DNA from: Mycolicibacterium boenickei
GTDB taxonomy: Bacteria; Actinomycetota; Actinomycetes; Mycobacteriales; Mycobacteriaceae
Assembly: GCF_010731295.1 (NCBI RefSeq)
Contig: NZ_AP022579.1
Span: 186,001-250,000, forward strand
Direction: 5' to 3'
Length of the DNA stretch: 64,000 nucleotides
Both the position numbers and the translations under genes were made by a program. The first letter of the stretch is position 1, and each line of letters starts with the position of its first letter. This document shows positions 24,029 to 33,826 of the stretch, piece by piece. Below the pieces are notes generated by a model. It was not told the DNA's origin. It was given only the letters and a program-made list of their open reading frames with translations, and did not search any database.

Positions 24029-24643
24029 ATGCGCCGAGAAGTGACCTCCGCAGATGAGCTGCGCGCCATCGTCGGGCAACCCACCGCAGCCGTCGCCAAG
24101 AAGGTGACCGACCGCCTCTCGGAAGCGCAGCAGGGCTGGCTCAAGCAATCTCCGCTGGGCTTCGTGGCGACCACCGACGCGCAGGGCCGCGTCGACGTTT
24201 CCCCCAAGGGCGACCCGCCCGGTTTCGTCCAGATCATCGACGACACCACGATCGCGATCCCGGAGCGCCCCGGCAACCGGCGGGTCGACGGGTTCCTCAA
24301 CGTCCTGCAGCGCCCGCATGTGGGCACGGTCTTCGTCATCCCCGGCCGCGGCGACACCCTGCGGATCAACGGCACCGGCCGGATCCTCTCGGATGCAGAC
24401 TATTTCGATGCCATGGCAGTGGACGGCAAGCGGCCGATCCTGGCGCTCGAGATCGCCATCGAAGAAGTGTTCTTCCACTGCCCCAAGGCCTTCCTGCGTT
24501 CGAACACCTGGAAGCCCGAGACGTGGGATCCGACGGCGGTGCCCTCGGTGGCCCAGATGGCCAAGGCGTTCAAGCCCGATCAGAGCCAAGAAGAACTCGA
24601 CGCGTATTACAGCGAGGACAACCTGCGCAAGATCCTCTACTGA
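24029..24643 (+). CDS. PPOX-like FMN-binding oxidoreductase
   Basis: A 204-residue protein of the pyridoxamine 5'-phosphate oxidase-related family. Motifs include FVATTDAQGRVDVSPKGDPPGFV (strands 1-3), IPERPGNRRVDGFLNVL and the C-terminal AFLRSNTWKPETW, typical of the roughly 200-residue group found in many actinobacteria. It is predicted to be a cytoplasmic FMN-binding dimer with unknown substrate. The long frame upstream of the ATG at 24029 is a shadow of menE. It ends inside the convergent GNAT gene, with the two coding ends overlapping by 7 bases. Confidence 0.82.
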   Translation: MRREVTSADELRAIVGQPTAAVAKKVTDRLSEAQQGWLKQSPLGFVATTDAQGRVDVSPKGDPPGFVQIIDDTTIAIPERPGNRRVDGFLNVLQRPHVGTVFVIPGRGDTLRINGTGRILSDADYFDAMAVDGKRPILALEIAIEEVFFHCPKAFLRSNTWKPETWDPTAVPSVAQMAKAFKPDQSQEELDAYYSEDNLRKILY

Positions 24644-25473
24644 ACCGCCTCGGCCGGTTTCACCAGGATCGCCCGCGTGTAGAGCAGCTGGAAACCGCGG
24701 CGCTGCACGTTGTGCTGCGATTTCGAGCCGGGCGCCGTTGTCACCACGGCGATCTCGCATCCCGCGTCGGCGGCCTCGGCCAGCCGCGTCGCCAGCAGTG
24801 CGGCCTGCACTCCGCGGCGGCGGTAGGCCGGCGCCGTCGCAGCCCCGGCCAGCTGGGCGATCCCACCGGCCAGCCGCATCATCCCGCCACCGGCGACCAC
24901 TCCGTCGCACAACGCGACATAGGCTGTCGCCCCGGCCTTTTCCATATCCCGTTCGGCCCGCTCGATGATGTCGGCGGGGAACTGCTCATGACTGACCGGC
25001 CCCTCGCCGTCGGGATGGGCGAAGCCCTCCACCACCACGTTTACCCAGGCGGTGAGATCGTCGGCCCGGCGCACCTGCACATCCGTCACCGGCGCGCGTT
25101 CGTCGCCCACCGGCCGGCCGAGCACGTTCTCGAACTCGACGAGGCGATAGCCGCGTCCGGACAACAATGCCGTGATCTCGGGATCGGCCAGGTTGGACAG
25201 TTCCACCCGCGTCGCGCCGCCCCGGGCCGCAAAGGCCCGCTCGATCTCACCCAGCACCGCCTCGTCGGGCAACCCGTCGAACCCGAGGCCGACCACCTTG
25301 TTCATCGGCGACTCGGCCTCGGCGAAACAGGCGTATCCGCCGGCGACCGGCAGCACCAGCCCGTCAGCACCACGGTGACCGGCGGCATGCGTCGCCGCCG
25401 AGATCAGGTCCGCCTCGGCCTTCTCGATCCGCCGCGCCAGATCGACACCGCAGAACAACTGGTCCGAGTTCAC
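24637..25473 (-). CDS. GNAT-family N-acetyltransferase
   Basis: A 278-residue acetyltransferase. The acetyl-CoA-binding block AATAPAYRRRGVQAALLATRLAEA (with the R-R-x-G-V/I core) is near residue 215. The N-terminal half resembles a degenerate GNAT domain, so this may be a tandem-fold enzyme. The GTG at 25473 is preferred because AAAGGTGA lies 8 bases before it; another GTG at 25497 is possible. Substrate unknown; such enzymes acetylate amines of small molecules or proteins. It converges with the PPOX gene. Confidence 0.78.
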   Translation of the reverse strand: MNSDQLFCGVDLARRIEKAEADLISAATHAAGHRGADGLVLPVAGGYACFAEAESPMNKVVGLGFDGLPDEAVLGEIERAFAARGGATRVELSNLADPEITALLSGRGYRLVEFENVLGRPVGDERAPVTDVQVRRADDLTAWVNVVVEGFAHPDGEGPVSHEQFPADIIERAERDMEKAGATAYVALCDGVVAGGGMMRLAGGIAQLAGAATAPAYRRRGVQAALLATRLAEAADAGCEIAVVTTAPGSKSQHNVQRRGFQLLYTRAILVKPAEAVQ

Positions 25474-25537
25474 GCCTGAGTCACCTTTGATAGCCACGTG
25501 GATATTGTGCCCACACAAGCTTTTCCGAAACGTCAGA

Positions 25538-26200
25538 TCACCGAGGCGGCCCGGCCGGCTCCCAGGACTGCATCGCGATGTCGAGCGCTTCACTGTCGAG
25601 CGCTTTCACCGGAATCGGGGACTGATCAGCGTGGTACCGCATGCCCTCCAGCAGGATCGCCACGTATCGGCGCCACAGTTCAGAGTCGACGTTGCCGGCG
25701 AATTCGCTGACCGTGCCGGCCAGAAGCCCGAAGAGCGGCATGTCTGTCGACGACACCTCCGGACGTAGATACCCGTCGCCCTGGGCCCGCTCGACCAGTT
25801 TGGTCAACACCGGGACGAGGCTCTCCTGGCAGGCCTTGACCCGATCGCACCCGTAGGACTTGCTGAACGCGATTTCCCGCAATCCACGGTCAGTCGCGGT
25901 GATCTCGCACATCTTCTCGACGTACCACGCGAATCCCTGCCATGAATCTTCTTGCTGTAGTGCGGTTTCAGCCAGCGCGGTGAGCTGCTCCATACCATCC
26001 ACGAAGATGGCCGCGATCAGCTCTTCCTTCGTGGCGAAGCGGCGGTACACCGTGCCCACCCCGACATTGGCATAGCGCGCAACATCATTGAGCGTCGCCT
26101 CAAGACCTTTCTCGGCAAACAGCTCCCTCGCAGCGTCGAGCACCCGCTGACGGTTGCGCTCTGCGTCCTTGCGCAGCGCGGGTCTTGTCTCCTCGGTCAT
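25538..26200 (-). CDS. TetR-family repressor of the mmpS-mmpL operon
   Basis: A 220-residue TetR regulator with the HTH at about residues 30-55 (TLNDVARYANVGVGTVYRRF) and a helical ligand-binding domain. It is divergent from mmpS, and the 191-base spacer holds a 27-base palindrome (26228-26254) lying 28 bases before its own ATG, a common layout for a repressor that controls itself and its neighbour. TetR repressors next to mmpL operons in mycobacteria govern export of lipids, siderophores or drugs. The ligand is unknown. Confidence 0.88.
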   Translation of the reverse strand: MTEETRPALRKDAERNRQRVLDAARELFAEKGLEATLNDVARYANVGVGTVYRRFATKEELIAAIFVDGMEQLTALAETALQQEDSWQGFAWYVEKMCEITATDRGLREIAFSKSYGCDRVKACQESLVPVLTKLVERAQGDGYLRPEVSSTDMPLFGLLAGTVSEFAGNVDSELWRRYVAILLEGMRYHADQSPIPVKALDSEALDIAMQSWEPAGPPR

Positions 26201-26227
26201 ATCTCTCAGTCCAAAGTGAGCGGCGTC

Positions 26228-26254
26228 ATAAGTGGATTGATCCTATCCACTTAT
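26228..26254. promoter_or_regulatory. Palindromic operator between tetR and mmpS
   Basis: ATAAGTGGAT (26228-26237) and ATCCACTTAT (26245-26254) are perfect 10-base arms around a 7-base spacer. It is AT-rich compared with its surroundings and typical of a TetR dimer site. Confidence 0.75.
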
Positions 26255-26391
26255 TCCGATAACTTTACCCCTCGAAGTGCGTAGGCCGCCTAATAGCAAG
26301 GTTGTCGCGATCGCATCGAAACGTCGGGAGGCCCAACAGTGACACCTGTCCTCGATATGCCCGCCGCGGGCGTCCCCTCGGGGCAACCGAA

Positions 26392-26817
26392 ATGCTGAAG
26401 GCCGTCCGCCGAATCTGGCTCCCGGTACTGATCGTCATCGCCATGGGGGCCGGAGTGCTGATCGTGATGAACGTCCGCAAGGTCTTCGGCGCGCATCCCG
26501 TGATCATCACCGACACCACGTCGGACAACGCCGAGGACTTCAACCCCAAGTTTGTGAAGTACGAGATCTTCGGTAACGGCGGCACTGCCGTCATCAACTA
26601 CATGGACCTCGAAGGCAAGCCCCAGCGCACGGGAACCGTGCCGCTGCCTTGGACTTTGACGCTGCAAACCACGCTGCCGTCGGTTCAGCCCAACATCATG
26701 GCCCAAGGCGACGGGGACAGCATCAGTTGCCGAGTCACCGTCGATGACCAGGTCAAAGAAGAGAGAACGGCTACTGGATTGAACGCACAAACCTTCTGCT
26801 TTGTGAAGGCAGCATGA
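26392..26817 (+). CDS. MmpS-family membrane protein
   Basis: A 141-residue MmpS protein, an accessory subunit of an MmpL transporter. One N-terminal membrane helix (residues 8-27) anchors a periplasmic beta-rich domain containing the family blocks VKYEIFG and TVPLPWT and a pair of cysteines (SCRV, TFCFV). The ATG at 26392 gives [15 protein letters not shown], the usual MmpS start; a longer frame lacks this. Its TGA overlaps the ATG of mmpL (ATGA), so the two are translationally coupled. MmpS4/MmpS5 relatives work in siderophore export. Confidence 0.9.
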   Translation: MLKAVRRIWLPVLIVIAMGAGVLIVMNVRKVFGAHPVIITDTTSDNAEDFNPKFVKYEIFGNGGTAVINYMDLEGKPQRTGTVPLPWTLTLQTTLPSVQPNIMAQGDGDSISCRVTVDDQVKEERTATGLNAQTFCFVKAA

Positions 26818-29717
26818 GCGCGCCCACGGACGACACCCCGACCGACGCCATCCCGACCGGACGTCACAAGGCACCTCCGCGGCCCGCCATCCCACGATTC
26901 ATCCGGCTGTTCGCCCTGCCGATCATCCTGATCTGGATCGTGATCGTCGCACTGCTCAACACCGTCGTGCCGCAGCTCGAGGTCGTCGGAAAGATGCGCG
27001 CGGTGTCGATGAGCCCCAACGACGCACCCTCGATGATCGCCATCAAAGAGGTCGGCAAGAAGTTCCAGGAGTACGACACCAGCAGCTCGGTGATGGTCGT
27101 CCTCGAAGGCGACAAGCCGCTGGGCCTCGAGGCGCACATGTTCTACGACCAGATGGTTCGTGACCTGCGCGCCGATACCACCCACGTGCAGCACGTACAG
27201 GACTTCTGGGGCGACACCCTGACCGCCAAGGGCGCCCAGAGCCGCGACGGCAAGGCCGCCTACGTGCAGGTCTACATCGCCGGCGACCAGGGTGAGACCC
27301 TCGCCAACGATTCCGTCGAAGCGGTGCGGCGCATCGCCACCGAAAGCCCCGCGCCCGACGGCGTGAAGGCCTACGTCACCGGATCCGCGGCTTCCAGCAC
27401 CGACCAGAACATCGTCGGTGACGAGAGCATGCAGATGATCGAGCTCGTCACCTTCGGCGTCATCGCGGTGATGCTGCTCGGCGTCTACCGGTCGATCATC
27501 ACCACGCTGATCGTGCTGGCAATGGTCGTACTCGAATTGTCCGGCGCCCGCGGGATGATCGCGCTACTGGGCTATCACAATTTCTTCGGGCTCACGACGT
27601 TCGCCACCAACATGCTGGTGACCTTGGCCATCGCCGCGGCCACCGACTACGCGATCTTCCTGATAGGTCGATATCAGGAAGCCAGACGCTCCGGCCACGA
27701 TCGGGAAGCCGCCTACTACGACATGTTCCACGGCACGGCTCACGTCGTGCTCGCGTCGGGTCTGACCATCGCCGGCGCGACGTTCTGCCTGCACTTCACC
27801 CGCCTGCCGTACTTCCAGACCATGGGCATCCCACTGGCGATCGGCATGACGGTCGTGGTCGCCATGGCACTGACCCTCGGGCCGGCCGTCATCTCGGTGT
27901 TCAGCCGGTTCGGCAAGATCCTCGAGCCCAAGCGGCATTCCAAGTCCCGTGGATGGCACCGGGTCGGCACCGCCACGGTCCGCTGGCCGGGCGCAATCCT
28001 GGTGTGCGCCATCGTGGCTGCGTTGGTCGGCCTGCTCGCCCTGCCCGGCTATCACACCACCTACAACGACCGCATCTTCCTGCCCAAGGACGTCGGGACG
28101 AACATCGGCTATGACGCCGCATTCCGGCACTTCTCGCAGGCCAAGATGAACCCAGATCTGATGATGATCGAGTCCGACCGGGATCTGCGGAACCCGGCCG
28201 ACTTCCTGGTGATCGACAAGATCGCCAAGGCCCTCAAGAACGTGCACGGTATCGCCCAGGTGCAGACCATCACCCGTCCCGACGGCGATCCGATCAAGCA
28301 CTCGACGATCCCGTACACGCTGGGCCAGAGCGGCACGACCCAGTTGATGAACAACGACTACCTGCAGAGCAACCTGGACAACATCCTCAAACAGGCCAAC
28401 GATCTGCAGAACAGCATCGACTCGATGACCGAGATGATGAGCATCCAAACGGATCTGGCCGCGGTGTCGCAGCGGATGGCCGACAAGATGAAGACCACGT
28501 CCGGCGACATGAACGACGTCCGGGATCACCTGGCGGACTTCGACGACCAGTTCCGGCCGCTGCGCAACTACCTCTACTGGGAACCGCACTGCTTCGACAT
28601 TCCGATGTGCTGGTCCATCCGGTCGATCTTCGACGCGCTCGACGGCATCAACACGATGTCCGACGACTTCCAGGATCTGGTCCCGGAAATGCAGCGCATG
28701 GCGGACCTGATGCCGCGAATGGTCGCCGTGTTACCTGCGCAGATCCAGACCATGAAGAACCAGAAGCAGATCCTGCTGAACCAGTACCAGGTGCAGAAGG
28801 CCCAGCAGGACCAGACGATGGCGATGCAGAACACCGCCACCGCCATGAGCGAAGCGTTCGATACCGCCAAGAACGACGATTCGTTCTACCTGCCACCGGA
28901 GGCCTTCGGGACCGACGACTTCCAGCGGGGCCTCAAGCTGTTCATGTCACCTGACGGACATGCGGTGCGGTTCACCATCATTCACCAGGGTGATCCGCTG
29001 ACCCCGGAAGGCACTTCTCGCATCGCACCGCTCAAGGTCGCCGCAACCGACGCCATCAAGGGGACACCGCTGGAGGGATCGAAGATCTACCTCGGCGGCA
29101 GCTCGGCGACGTTCGCGGACATGCAGCAAGGCGCCGACTACGACCTGATCATCGTCGCCGCGGCGGCACTGATCCTGATCTTCATCATCATGTTGGTGCT
29201 CACCCGCGCGGTGGTGGCCTCCGCGGTGATCGTCGGCACGGTGGTGCTGAGTCTTGCCTCGGCGTTCGGACTTTCGGTCCTGCTCTGGCAGCACATCGTG
29301 GGAATCCCGCTGCACTGGATGGTGATGCCGATGTCGGTCATCGTCCTGCTCGCCGTGGGCGCGGACTACAACCTGCTACTCGTCTCACGAATAAAGGAAG
29401 AGATCCACGCCGGTCTGAAGACTGGCATCATCCGGGCCATGGTCGGCACCGGTGCCGTGGTGACCTCCGCAGGTTTGGTCTTCGCCTTCACCATGGCATC
29501 GATGGCGGTCAGCAGCCTGATCGTGATCGGTCAGGTCGGCACGACCATCGGCCTGGGCCTGCTGTTCGACACCCTCGTCGTCAGGTCCCTGATGACACCG
29601 TCGATCGCCACACTGCTCGGCCGCTGGTTCTGGTGGCCGCAACGGGTCCGGCAGCGTCCGCTGCCCCAGCCCTGGCCGAAACCGATCCAACGCGACCCCG
29701 AGGAGGCCCTGGTCTGA
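26814..29717 (+). CDS. MmpL-family RND transporter
   Basis: A 967-residue mycobacterial membrane protein large. After an N-terminal cytoplasmic segment it has one helix, a porter loop, and five helices including the [16 protein letters not shown] motif (TM4-5). A large second periplasmic loop is rich in Gln and Met with coiled-coil character (about residues 510-690). The second helix bundle includes [18 protein letters not shown], the matching proton-relay Asp-Tyr motif. This coiled second loop is typical of the MmpL4/MmpL5 type. It exports a lipid, siderophore or similar compound. It is followed by two small secreted proteins of the same transcript. Confidence 0.92.
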   Translation: MSAPTDDTPTDAIPTGRHKAPPRPAIPRFIRLFALPIILIWIVIVALLNTVVPQLEVVGKMRAVSMSPNDAPSMIAIKEVGKKFQEYDTSSSVMVVLEGDKPLGLEAHMFYDQMVRDLRADTTHVQHVQDFWGDTLTAKGAQSRDGKAAYVQVYIAGDQGETLANDSVEAVRRIATESPAPDGVKAYVTGSAASSTDQNIVGDESMQMIELVTFGVIAVMLLGVYRSIITTLIVLAMVVLELSGARGMIALLGYHNFFGLTTFATNMLVTLAIAAATDYAIFLIGRYQEARRSGHDREAAYYDMFHGTAHVVLASGLTIAGATFCLHFTRLPYFQTMGIPLAIGMTVVVAMALTLGPAVISVFSRFGKILEPKRHSKSRGWHRVGTATVRWPGAILVCAIVAALVGLLALPGYHTTYNDRIFLPKDVGTNIGYDAAFRHFSQAKMNPDLMMIESDRDLRNPADFLVIDKIAKALKNVHGIAQVQTITRPDGDPIKHSTIPYTLGQSGTTQLMNNDYLQSNLDNILKQANDLQNSIDSMTEMMSIQTDLAAVSQRMADKMKTTSGDMNDVRDHLADFDDQFRPLRNYLYWEPHCFDIPMCWSIRSIFDALDGINTMSDDFQDLVPEMQRMADLMPRMVAVLPAQIQTMKNQKQILLNQYQVQKAQQDQTMAMQNTATAMSEAFDTAKNDDSFYLPPEAFGTDDFQRGLKLFMSPDGHAVRFTIIHQGDPLTPEGTSRIAPLKVAATDAIKGTPLEGSKIYLGGSSATFADMQQGADYDLIIVAAAALILIFIIMLVLTRAVVASAVIVGTVVLSLASAFGLSVLLWQHIVGIPLHWMVMPMSVIVLLAVGADYNLLLVSRIKEEIHAGLKTGIIRAMVGTGAVVTSAGLVFAFTMASMAVSSLIVIGQVGTTIGLGLLFDTLVVRSLMTPSIATLLGRWFWWPQRVRQRPLPQPWPKPIQRDPEEALV

Positions 29718-30046
29718 TGAAGCGCGCACTCATCGCCCTGATGTTCGGCGCAGCAACAGGTCTGGCCGTCGCGGTGCCGGCTCATGCCGACCCGGACACC
29801 GACTTCGCCAACGAGTTGCACACCTTCGGGATCTACGGGCAGAAGGACTACAACGCCTGGATCGGCAAGATCATGTGCAAGCGGTTGCACAACGGCGTCG
29901 ACCACAATGCCAAGGACTCGGTCGGTTTCGTCAAGAAGCAACTGGCCAAGGACAGCACCGACGCTCAGTCGTGGCAGTTCCTGGGTACCGCCATCAACTA
30001 CTACTGCCCCGATCAGCGGTTCGTCTACGAACAGGCCGCGCACTGA
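29717..30046 (+). CDS. Secreted DUF732 protein
   Basis: A 109-residue exported protein with a Sec signal peptide ending VPAHA (cleavage near residue 23). The DUF732 domain carries two cysteines (IMCKRL and NYYCPD) that could form a disulfide, and the usual helical hairpin with FVKKQLAKDSTD. GAGGAGG precedes the ATG, which overlaps the mmpL stop codon by one base. The tight coupling suggests a periplasmic partner of the MmpS-MmpL exporter. Function of DUF732 proteins is unknown. Confidence 0.86.
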   Translation: MKRALIALMFGAATGLAVAVPAHADPDTDFANELHTFGIYGQKDYNAWIGKIMCKRLHNGVDHNAKDSVGFVKKQLAKDSTDAQSWQFLGTAINYYCPDQRFVYEQAAH

Positions 30047-30062
30047 ACGACTTTGGAGTGAC

Positions 30063-30512
30063 ATGCTGAAAAACCTGATCCGCACCGGCCTGGCCGCGTG
30101 TGCTGTGGCCGGCAGCCTGGCCGGCGCCGGCATCGCCTCGGCCGATGCCACCGACGACTACCCGATCCCGAACCGGATCCTCAAGACCCCCTGCACGGCC
30201 GAGCAGATCATGGCGGCCGCCCGCGACGTCGAGCCCGTGTACTACGAGCGCTACATGATCGACTACAACAACAAGCCCGTCGCCGACCAGCAGGGCGCCC
30301 AGGACCGGATCCACTGGTTCTTCTCGATGGACTACGCCGGCCGCCGCCAGTACTCCGAAAACACCGCCACCAACGCGTTCTTCGAGAACATGTCCTGGCG
30401 CTGGCCGAACTGGGCCAAGCTGTTCTTCAACAACAAGGGCGTCGCGGCCAACACCACCGACGTCTGCCAGAACTACCCGCCCAACGACATGTCCGTCTGG
30501 GACTGGCACTGA
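30063..30512 (+). CDS. Secreted DUF5078-like protein
   Basis: A 149-residue exported protein with a signal peptide ending GIASA (cleavage near residue 27). The mature part is rich in aromatic residues (VYYERYMIDY, WFFSMDYAGRR, MSWRWPNW) and has cysteines in TPCTAEQI and VCQNYPP. It fits the mycobacterial DUF5078 group, whose role is unknown. It starts 16 bases after the DUF732 stop with a GGAG site and closes the mmpS-mmpL operon. Confidence 0.82.
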   Translation: MLKNLIRTGLAACAVAGSLAGAGIASADATDDYPIPNRILKTPCTAEQIMAAARDVEPVYYERYMIDYNNKPVADQQGAQDRIHWFFSMDYAGRRQYSENTATNAFFENMSWRWPNWAKLFFNNKGVAANTTDVCQNYPPNDMSVWDWH

Positions 30513-30525
30513 CGCCGGCCGGGCC

Positions 30526-30587
30526 GTTGAGTTTGAAACCACGCACACCGCTACTCGCCAAAATGCAGCGCCAGCTCGAAGTCAACG
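30526..30587 (+). repeat. 62-bp interspersed repeat, copy 2
   Basis: This copy lies in the convergent gap between the DUF5078-like gene and nitronate monooxygenase. It is inverted relative to the copy at 20217-20278 and matches it at 52 of 62 bases. Ends GTTGA and TCAAC are mutually inverted. Confidence 0.75.
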
Positions 30588-30615
30588 TAAGGGTTGGCGA
30601 GGTCACCAACGGTCC

Positions 30616-31743
30616 CTAGTCCGGCAGCGAGTTGCTCAACCGCTCGGTGGCCGCGAGGTAGTCCTCGATGAACTCGCGGACCACCTCGCGGGCCGGCTTG
30701 ACCTTGTTCATCAAACCCACCCCCTGCCCGACGAAGTAGGTGGCCAGCGCCTGCGCACCCGGATGCCCCTGGGCGGCAAGCACATCGATACGCCTGATGA
30801 CGGGTTCGGCCAGCATGTTCTGCAGCGGTAGCGGAAGGGTTTGGTGCCCTGCGGGATTCGGCTGCCAGGCGTCGGTCCACTCCGACTTGAGCTGGCGGGC
30901 AGGCTTACCCGTCCGCCCGGTCGAGCGCACGGTGTCTCGCGAGGTCGCCGCGAGCATCTTCTGCACCGTGTGCGGCGCGGTCTCGGCCTCCTCGGTGGTC
31001 AGCCACACCGACCCGGTCCACGCGCCGGCGGCGCCCATCGCCACGGCCGCGGCCATCTGCCGTCCGGTGACGATGCCGCCGGCGGCCAGCACCGGAATGT
31101 CACTGCCCGCCTGCTCCAGCGTCTCCAGCACTTCCGGCACGAGAACCAGTGTGCTGACCTCGCCGCAGTGCCCGCCGGCCTCGGTGCCCTGCGCGACGAT
31201 CAAGTCCACCCCGGCCTGCACCTGCTTGAGCGCGTGCTCGCGGGCACCCACCAGGGCAGCGACCGGCACGCCGCGTTCCCGGCCGGCGTCGATCATGTAG
31301 TCGGGCGGCACCCCGAGCGCATTGGCGATCAGCTTGATCGGATGGCTCATCGCCACATCCAGCAATTCACGGCCGGTGTCACCGGACAACGAGGACCCGC
31401 CCAGCCGCTGCTTGGCCTCGGGCTCGATGCCGTGATCGGCCAGCAGTCGTGCGACGAACTCGCGGTACTCGGCGGGGATGCGATCGGAGAGCTGCCCCCG
31501 CGACAGGTTCTCGCCCTTGCCCTCGAACTTCGCCGGCACGATGATGTCGGCGCCATAGGGCTTGCCGCCGACCTGCTCGTCGATCCAGGACAGCTCCTGG
31601 TCCAGCTGCTCGGGCGTGTAGGCCGTGGCCCCCAGCACGCCGAAGCCGCCGGCGTTGGTCACCGCGGCCACCACGTCACGGCAGTGGCTGAAGGCGAAGA
31701 GCGGAAAGTCGATGCCGAACTGCTCACAGATCGCGGGTTTCAC
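30616..31743 (-). CDS. Nitronate monooxygenase (NMO family)
   Basis: A 375-residue FMN-dependent TIM-barrel enzyme that oxidises alkyl nitronates such as propionate 3-nitronate. The FMN-binding segments are DLIVAQGTEAGGHCGE, with the catalytic-site His in GGHCG, and VLAAGGIVTGRQMAAAVAMGAAGAW. The N-terminal FGIDFPLFAF and the AGGFGVLGA loop fit the family. It starts at a GTG (31743). A CTTGAC-GTCAAG palindrome is just upstream. It is in the same direction as, and 59 bases after, the MTA phosphorylase gene. Confidence 0.87.
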   Translation of the reverse strand: MKPAICEQFGIDFPLFAFSHCRDVVAAVTNAGGFGVLGATAYTPEQLDQELSWIDEQVGGKPYGADIIVPAKFEGKGENLSRGQLSDRIPAEYREFVARLLADHGIEPEAKQRLGGSSLSGDTGRELLDVAMSHPIKLIANALGVPPDYMIDAGRERGVPVAALVGAREHALKQVQAGVDLIVAQGTEAGGHCGEVSTLVLVPEVLETLEQAGSDIPVLAAGGIVTGRQMAAAVAMGAAGAWTGSVWLTTEEAETAPHTVQKMLAATSRDTVRSTGRTGKPARQLKSEWTDAWQPNPAGHQTLPLPLQNMLAEPVIRRIDVLAAQGHPGAQALATYFVGQGVGLMNKVKPAREVVREFIEDYLAATERLSNSLPD

Positions 31744-31765
31744 CCCGTCAGTATTGGCACCCCGA

Positions 31766-31781
31766 CTTGACGGGTGTCAAG
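31766..31781. promoter_or_regulatory. Palindrome upstream of nitronate monooxygenase
   Basis: CTTGAC-GGGT-GTCAAG is a perfect 6-4-6 inverted repeat 23 bases before the GTG of the nitronate monooxygenase gene. Operator function is possible; no regulator is assigned. Confidence 0.35.
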
Positions 31782-31802
31782 AGGGGGCCCGATCGTGGCC
31801 CG

Positions 31803-32579
31803 TCAGGGCAGCTCGAACGGCAACTTCACGCCGTCGTGGGCCAGGCAGTGCGTGCAGGCCCGCTCACTCTCCACAGCCTCCAGCGCCTCGTGCACGAGCT
31901 TCTTGAACGGCACCAGGTTGCGCTCGAACTCGGCGAAGACGTCGACCGTGGTCACCCCGGCCCCGGCCTCGATTCCGGCATCCAGATCGGTGACCAAAGC
32001 GATTGCCGCATAACACATCTCAAGCTCACGCGCCAACACCGCCTCGGGGTATCCGGTCATGTTGACCAGAGTGAAGCCCTGATCGGCGAACCACCGGCTC
32101 TCGGCCCGGGTGGAAAACCGCGGCCCCTGGATCACCACCATGGTGCCGCCGTCGACCACCCCGGGCAGCCCGACCGCGGCGGACCGCAACGCCGGGCAGT
32201 ACGGATCGGCGAAACCGACATGTATGCCACCGGAATCGAAGTACGTGTCGGCGCGGGCGCGGGTGCGGTCCACCAACTGATCCGGCACCACGATCGAACC
32301 CGGGCCCAACTGCGCGGTCAGACTGCCCACCGCACAGGGACCGAAGATCCGTCGTACCCCCAAGGTGCGCAGCGCCCACATGTTGGCCCGGTACGGGACC
32401 GTGTGGGGCGAGAACTCGTGGGCGACCCCGTGCCGGGGCAGAAAGGCCACCTCGTGCCCGCCCACGGCGCCCACCGTGATCGGTGCGCTCGGCGCACCGT
32501 AAGGGGTGTCCACGGTGACGGTGCGGGCCTCGGGCCCGAAGAACGAATAGAAGCCACTACCGCCGATGACGCCGAGCAT
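31803..32579 (-). CDS. mtnP: S-methyl-5'-thioadenosine phosphorylase (Rv0535-like)
   Basis: A 258-residue trimeric purine-nucleoside phosphorylase-type enzyme that splits 5'-methylthioadenosine to adenine and methylthioribose-1-phosphate in methionine salvage. The opening GVIGGSGFY, phosphate-binding FLPRHG and the nucleoside-site NMTGYPEAVLARE motif are all present, as is the C-terminal VDVFAEFERN. Position next to menA matches M. tuberculosis Rv0535. Its ATG is only 6 bases after the stop of the acidic small protein, so these are probably co-transcribed. Confidence 0.92.
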   Translation of the reverse strand: MLGVIGGSGFYSFFGPEARTVTVDTPYGAPSAPITVGAVGGHEVAFLPRHGVAHEFSPHTVPYRANMWALRTLGVRRIFGPCAVGSLTAQLGPGSIVVPDQLVDRTRARADTYFDSGGIHVGFADPYCPALRSAAVGLPGVVDGGTMVVIQGPRFSTRAESRWFADQGFTLVNMTGYPEAVLARELEMCYAAIALVTDLDAGIEAGAGVTTVDVFAEFERNLVPFKKLVHEALEAVESERACTHCLAHDGVKLPFELP

Positions 32580-32585
32580 GCAGTG

Positions 32586-32879
32586 CTATTCGGCCTCGTC
32601 GTGGGGCTTGACGGGATCCGCCGGGGCCTCGGCGACGTCGGCGACGTCCGCGTCGAGGTCATCGAGGTCGTCGTCGAAGTCGTCGTAATCCTCGTTGGCC
32701 TTGCGAGCGCCGTCGGCGATCTCGAAGACATCGGTGGCCAGGCCACCGATGGCCGTCGCGACGTCCTTGACGGCCGTGGTGATGATCGAGGTGACCTGCC
32801 CGACCGTGGAGGCGACAGCCTCGACGGATTCCTGCAGCACGTCCTTGCCGATCTCGGTCTTGCTGAGCTGCTCCTTCAT
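32586..32879 (-). CDS. Small acidic protein of unknown function
   Basis: A 97-residue protein that I do not recognise. Residues 1-55 are helical with alternating hydrophobic and charged positions. Residues 60-97 are strongly acidic (EDYDDFDDDLDDLDADVADVA), probably disordered. No signal peptide or membrane helix is seen. It diverges from menA with a 50-base spacer and precedes the MTA phosphorylase gene by 6 bases. Codon and base usage match the neighbours, so it is probably a genuine backbone gene. Confidence 0.65.
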   Translation of the reverse strand: MKEQLSKTEIGKDVLQESVEAVASTVGQVTSIITTAVKDVATAIGGLATDVFEIADGARKANEDYDDFDDDLDDLDADVADVAEAPADPVKPHDEAE

Positions 32880-32929
32880 GAGGCTCAGTGTAAGAGTCCG
32901 CGCGGGATGGCACCGGGTCAGCTCATACG

Positions 32930-33808
32930 ATGACCGTCGTGGCCAGTTTCGCGCAATGGATCGAAGGCGCCCGCCCCCGCACCCTGCCCAACGCCGTTGC
33001 CCCGGTGCTCGCCGGTACCGGCGCCGCCGCCTGGGTGGGATCGGCGGTGTGGTGGAAAGCGTTGCTGGCGCTCGCCGTATCGCTCGCGTTGATCACCGGG
33101 GTGAACTACGCCAACGACTACTCCGACGGCATCCGCGGCACCGACGACGTACGGTCCGGCCCGCTGCGCCTGGTGGGTTCCAAGCTGGCCTCGCCGCGGG
33201 CCGTGCTGACCGCGGCGGTGGTGAGCCTGGCGGTCGGCGCGGTGGCCGGGCTGGCGCTAGCGGCGGTCAGCGCGCCGTGGCTGATCGCGGTCGGTGCCGT
33301 GTGTATCGCCGGGGCCTGGCTGTACACCGGCGGCAAGAAGCCGTACGGCTACCTGGGGCTGGGCGAGGTGGCGGTGTTCATCTTCTTCGGCCTGGTCGCC
33401 GTGCTGGGCACGCAGTACACCCAGGCCCTGCGCATCGACTGGGTCGGGCTGGTGGCGGCCGTGGCGATGGGTTCGCTGTCGTCGGCCGTGCTGGTGGCCA
33501 ACAACCTGCGCGACATCCCCACCGACAGCCAGTCGGGCAAGATCACGCTGGCCGTGCGTCTCGGCGATGCGCGCACCCGGCTGCTGTACCAACTGCTGGT
33601 CGGCGTGGCCCTGGTGCTGCCCGTGGCGCTGATGCTCGCCACCCCGTGGTGTGCGGTGGGCCTGCTCGCCGCGGTGCCGGCGATGCGGGGACTGCGGCCG
33701 GTGCGCAACGGCAGCACCGGCGCCCAGCTGATCCCCGTGCTGCGCGATACCGGGCTGACCATGCTGGTGTGGGCGATCACGGTGTCGCTGGCGTTGTTCC
33801 TGGCCTAG
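32930..33808 (+). CDS. menA: 1,4-Dihydroxy-2-naphthoate polyprenyltransferase MenA
   Basis: A 292-residue integral membrane UbiA-family enzyme that attaches the isoprenoid chain to DHNA, the membrane step of menaquinone synthesis. The first prenyl-diphosphate-binding motif is Asn62-Asp63-Tyr64-Ser65-Asp66 in [12 protein letters not shown], and the second is in [14 protein letters not shown]. There are eight to nine hydrophobic helices. It starts at ATG 32930 directly before MASF-like [20 protein letters not shown], the family's N-terminus. The position matches Rv0534c. A long imperfect hairpin follows the stop. Confidence 0.95.
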   Translation: MTVVASFAQWIEGARPRTLPNAVAPVLAGTGAAAWVGSAVWWKALLALAVSLALITGVNYANDYSDGIRGTDDVRSGPLRLVGSKLASPRAVLTAAVVSLAVGAVAGLALAAVSAPWLIAVGAVCIAGAWLYTGGKKPYGYLGLGEVAVFIFFGLVAVLGTQYTQALRIDWVGLVAAVAMGSLSSAVLVANNLRDIPTDSQSGKITLAVRLGDARTRLLYQLLVGVALVLPVALMLATPWCAVGLLAAVPAMRGLRPVRNGSTGAQLIPVLRDTGLTMLVWAITVSLALFLA

Positions 33809-33826
33809 CTTTCGCCCGCTCGCCGT

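Noticed and set aside
23126..24643. A 505-codon plus-strand frame
   Set aside because: The first 301 codons are an off-frame shadow of menE with Arg/Gly bias. Only the part from 24029 is a gene.
27564..28589. A 341-codon minus-strand frame opposite mmpL
   Set aside because: Composition (His, Val, Arg, Gly, Asp-rich) is typical of the third-position shadow of a GC-rich gene. No motifs or start signals.
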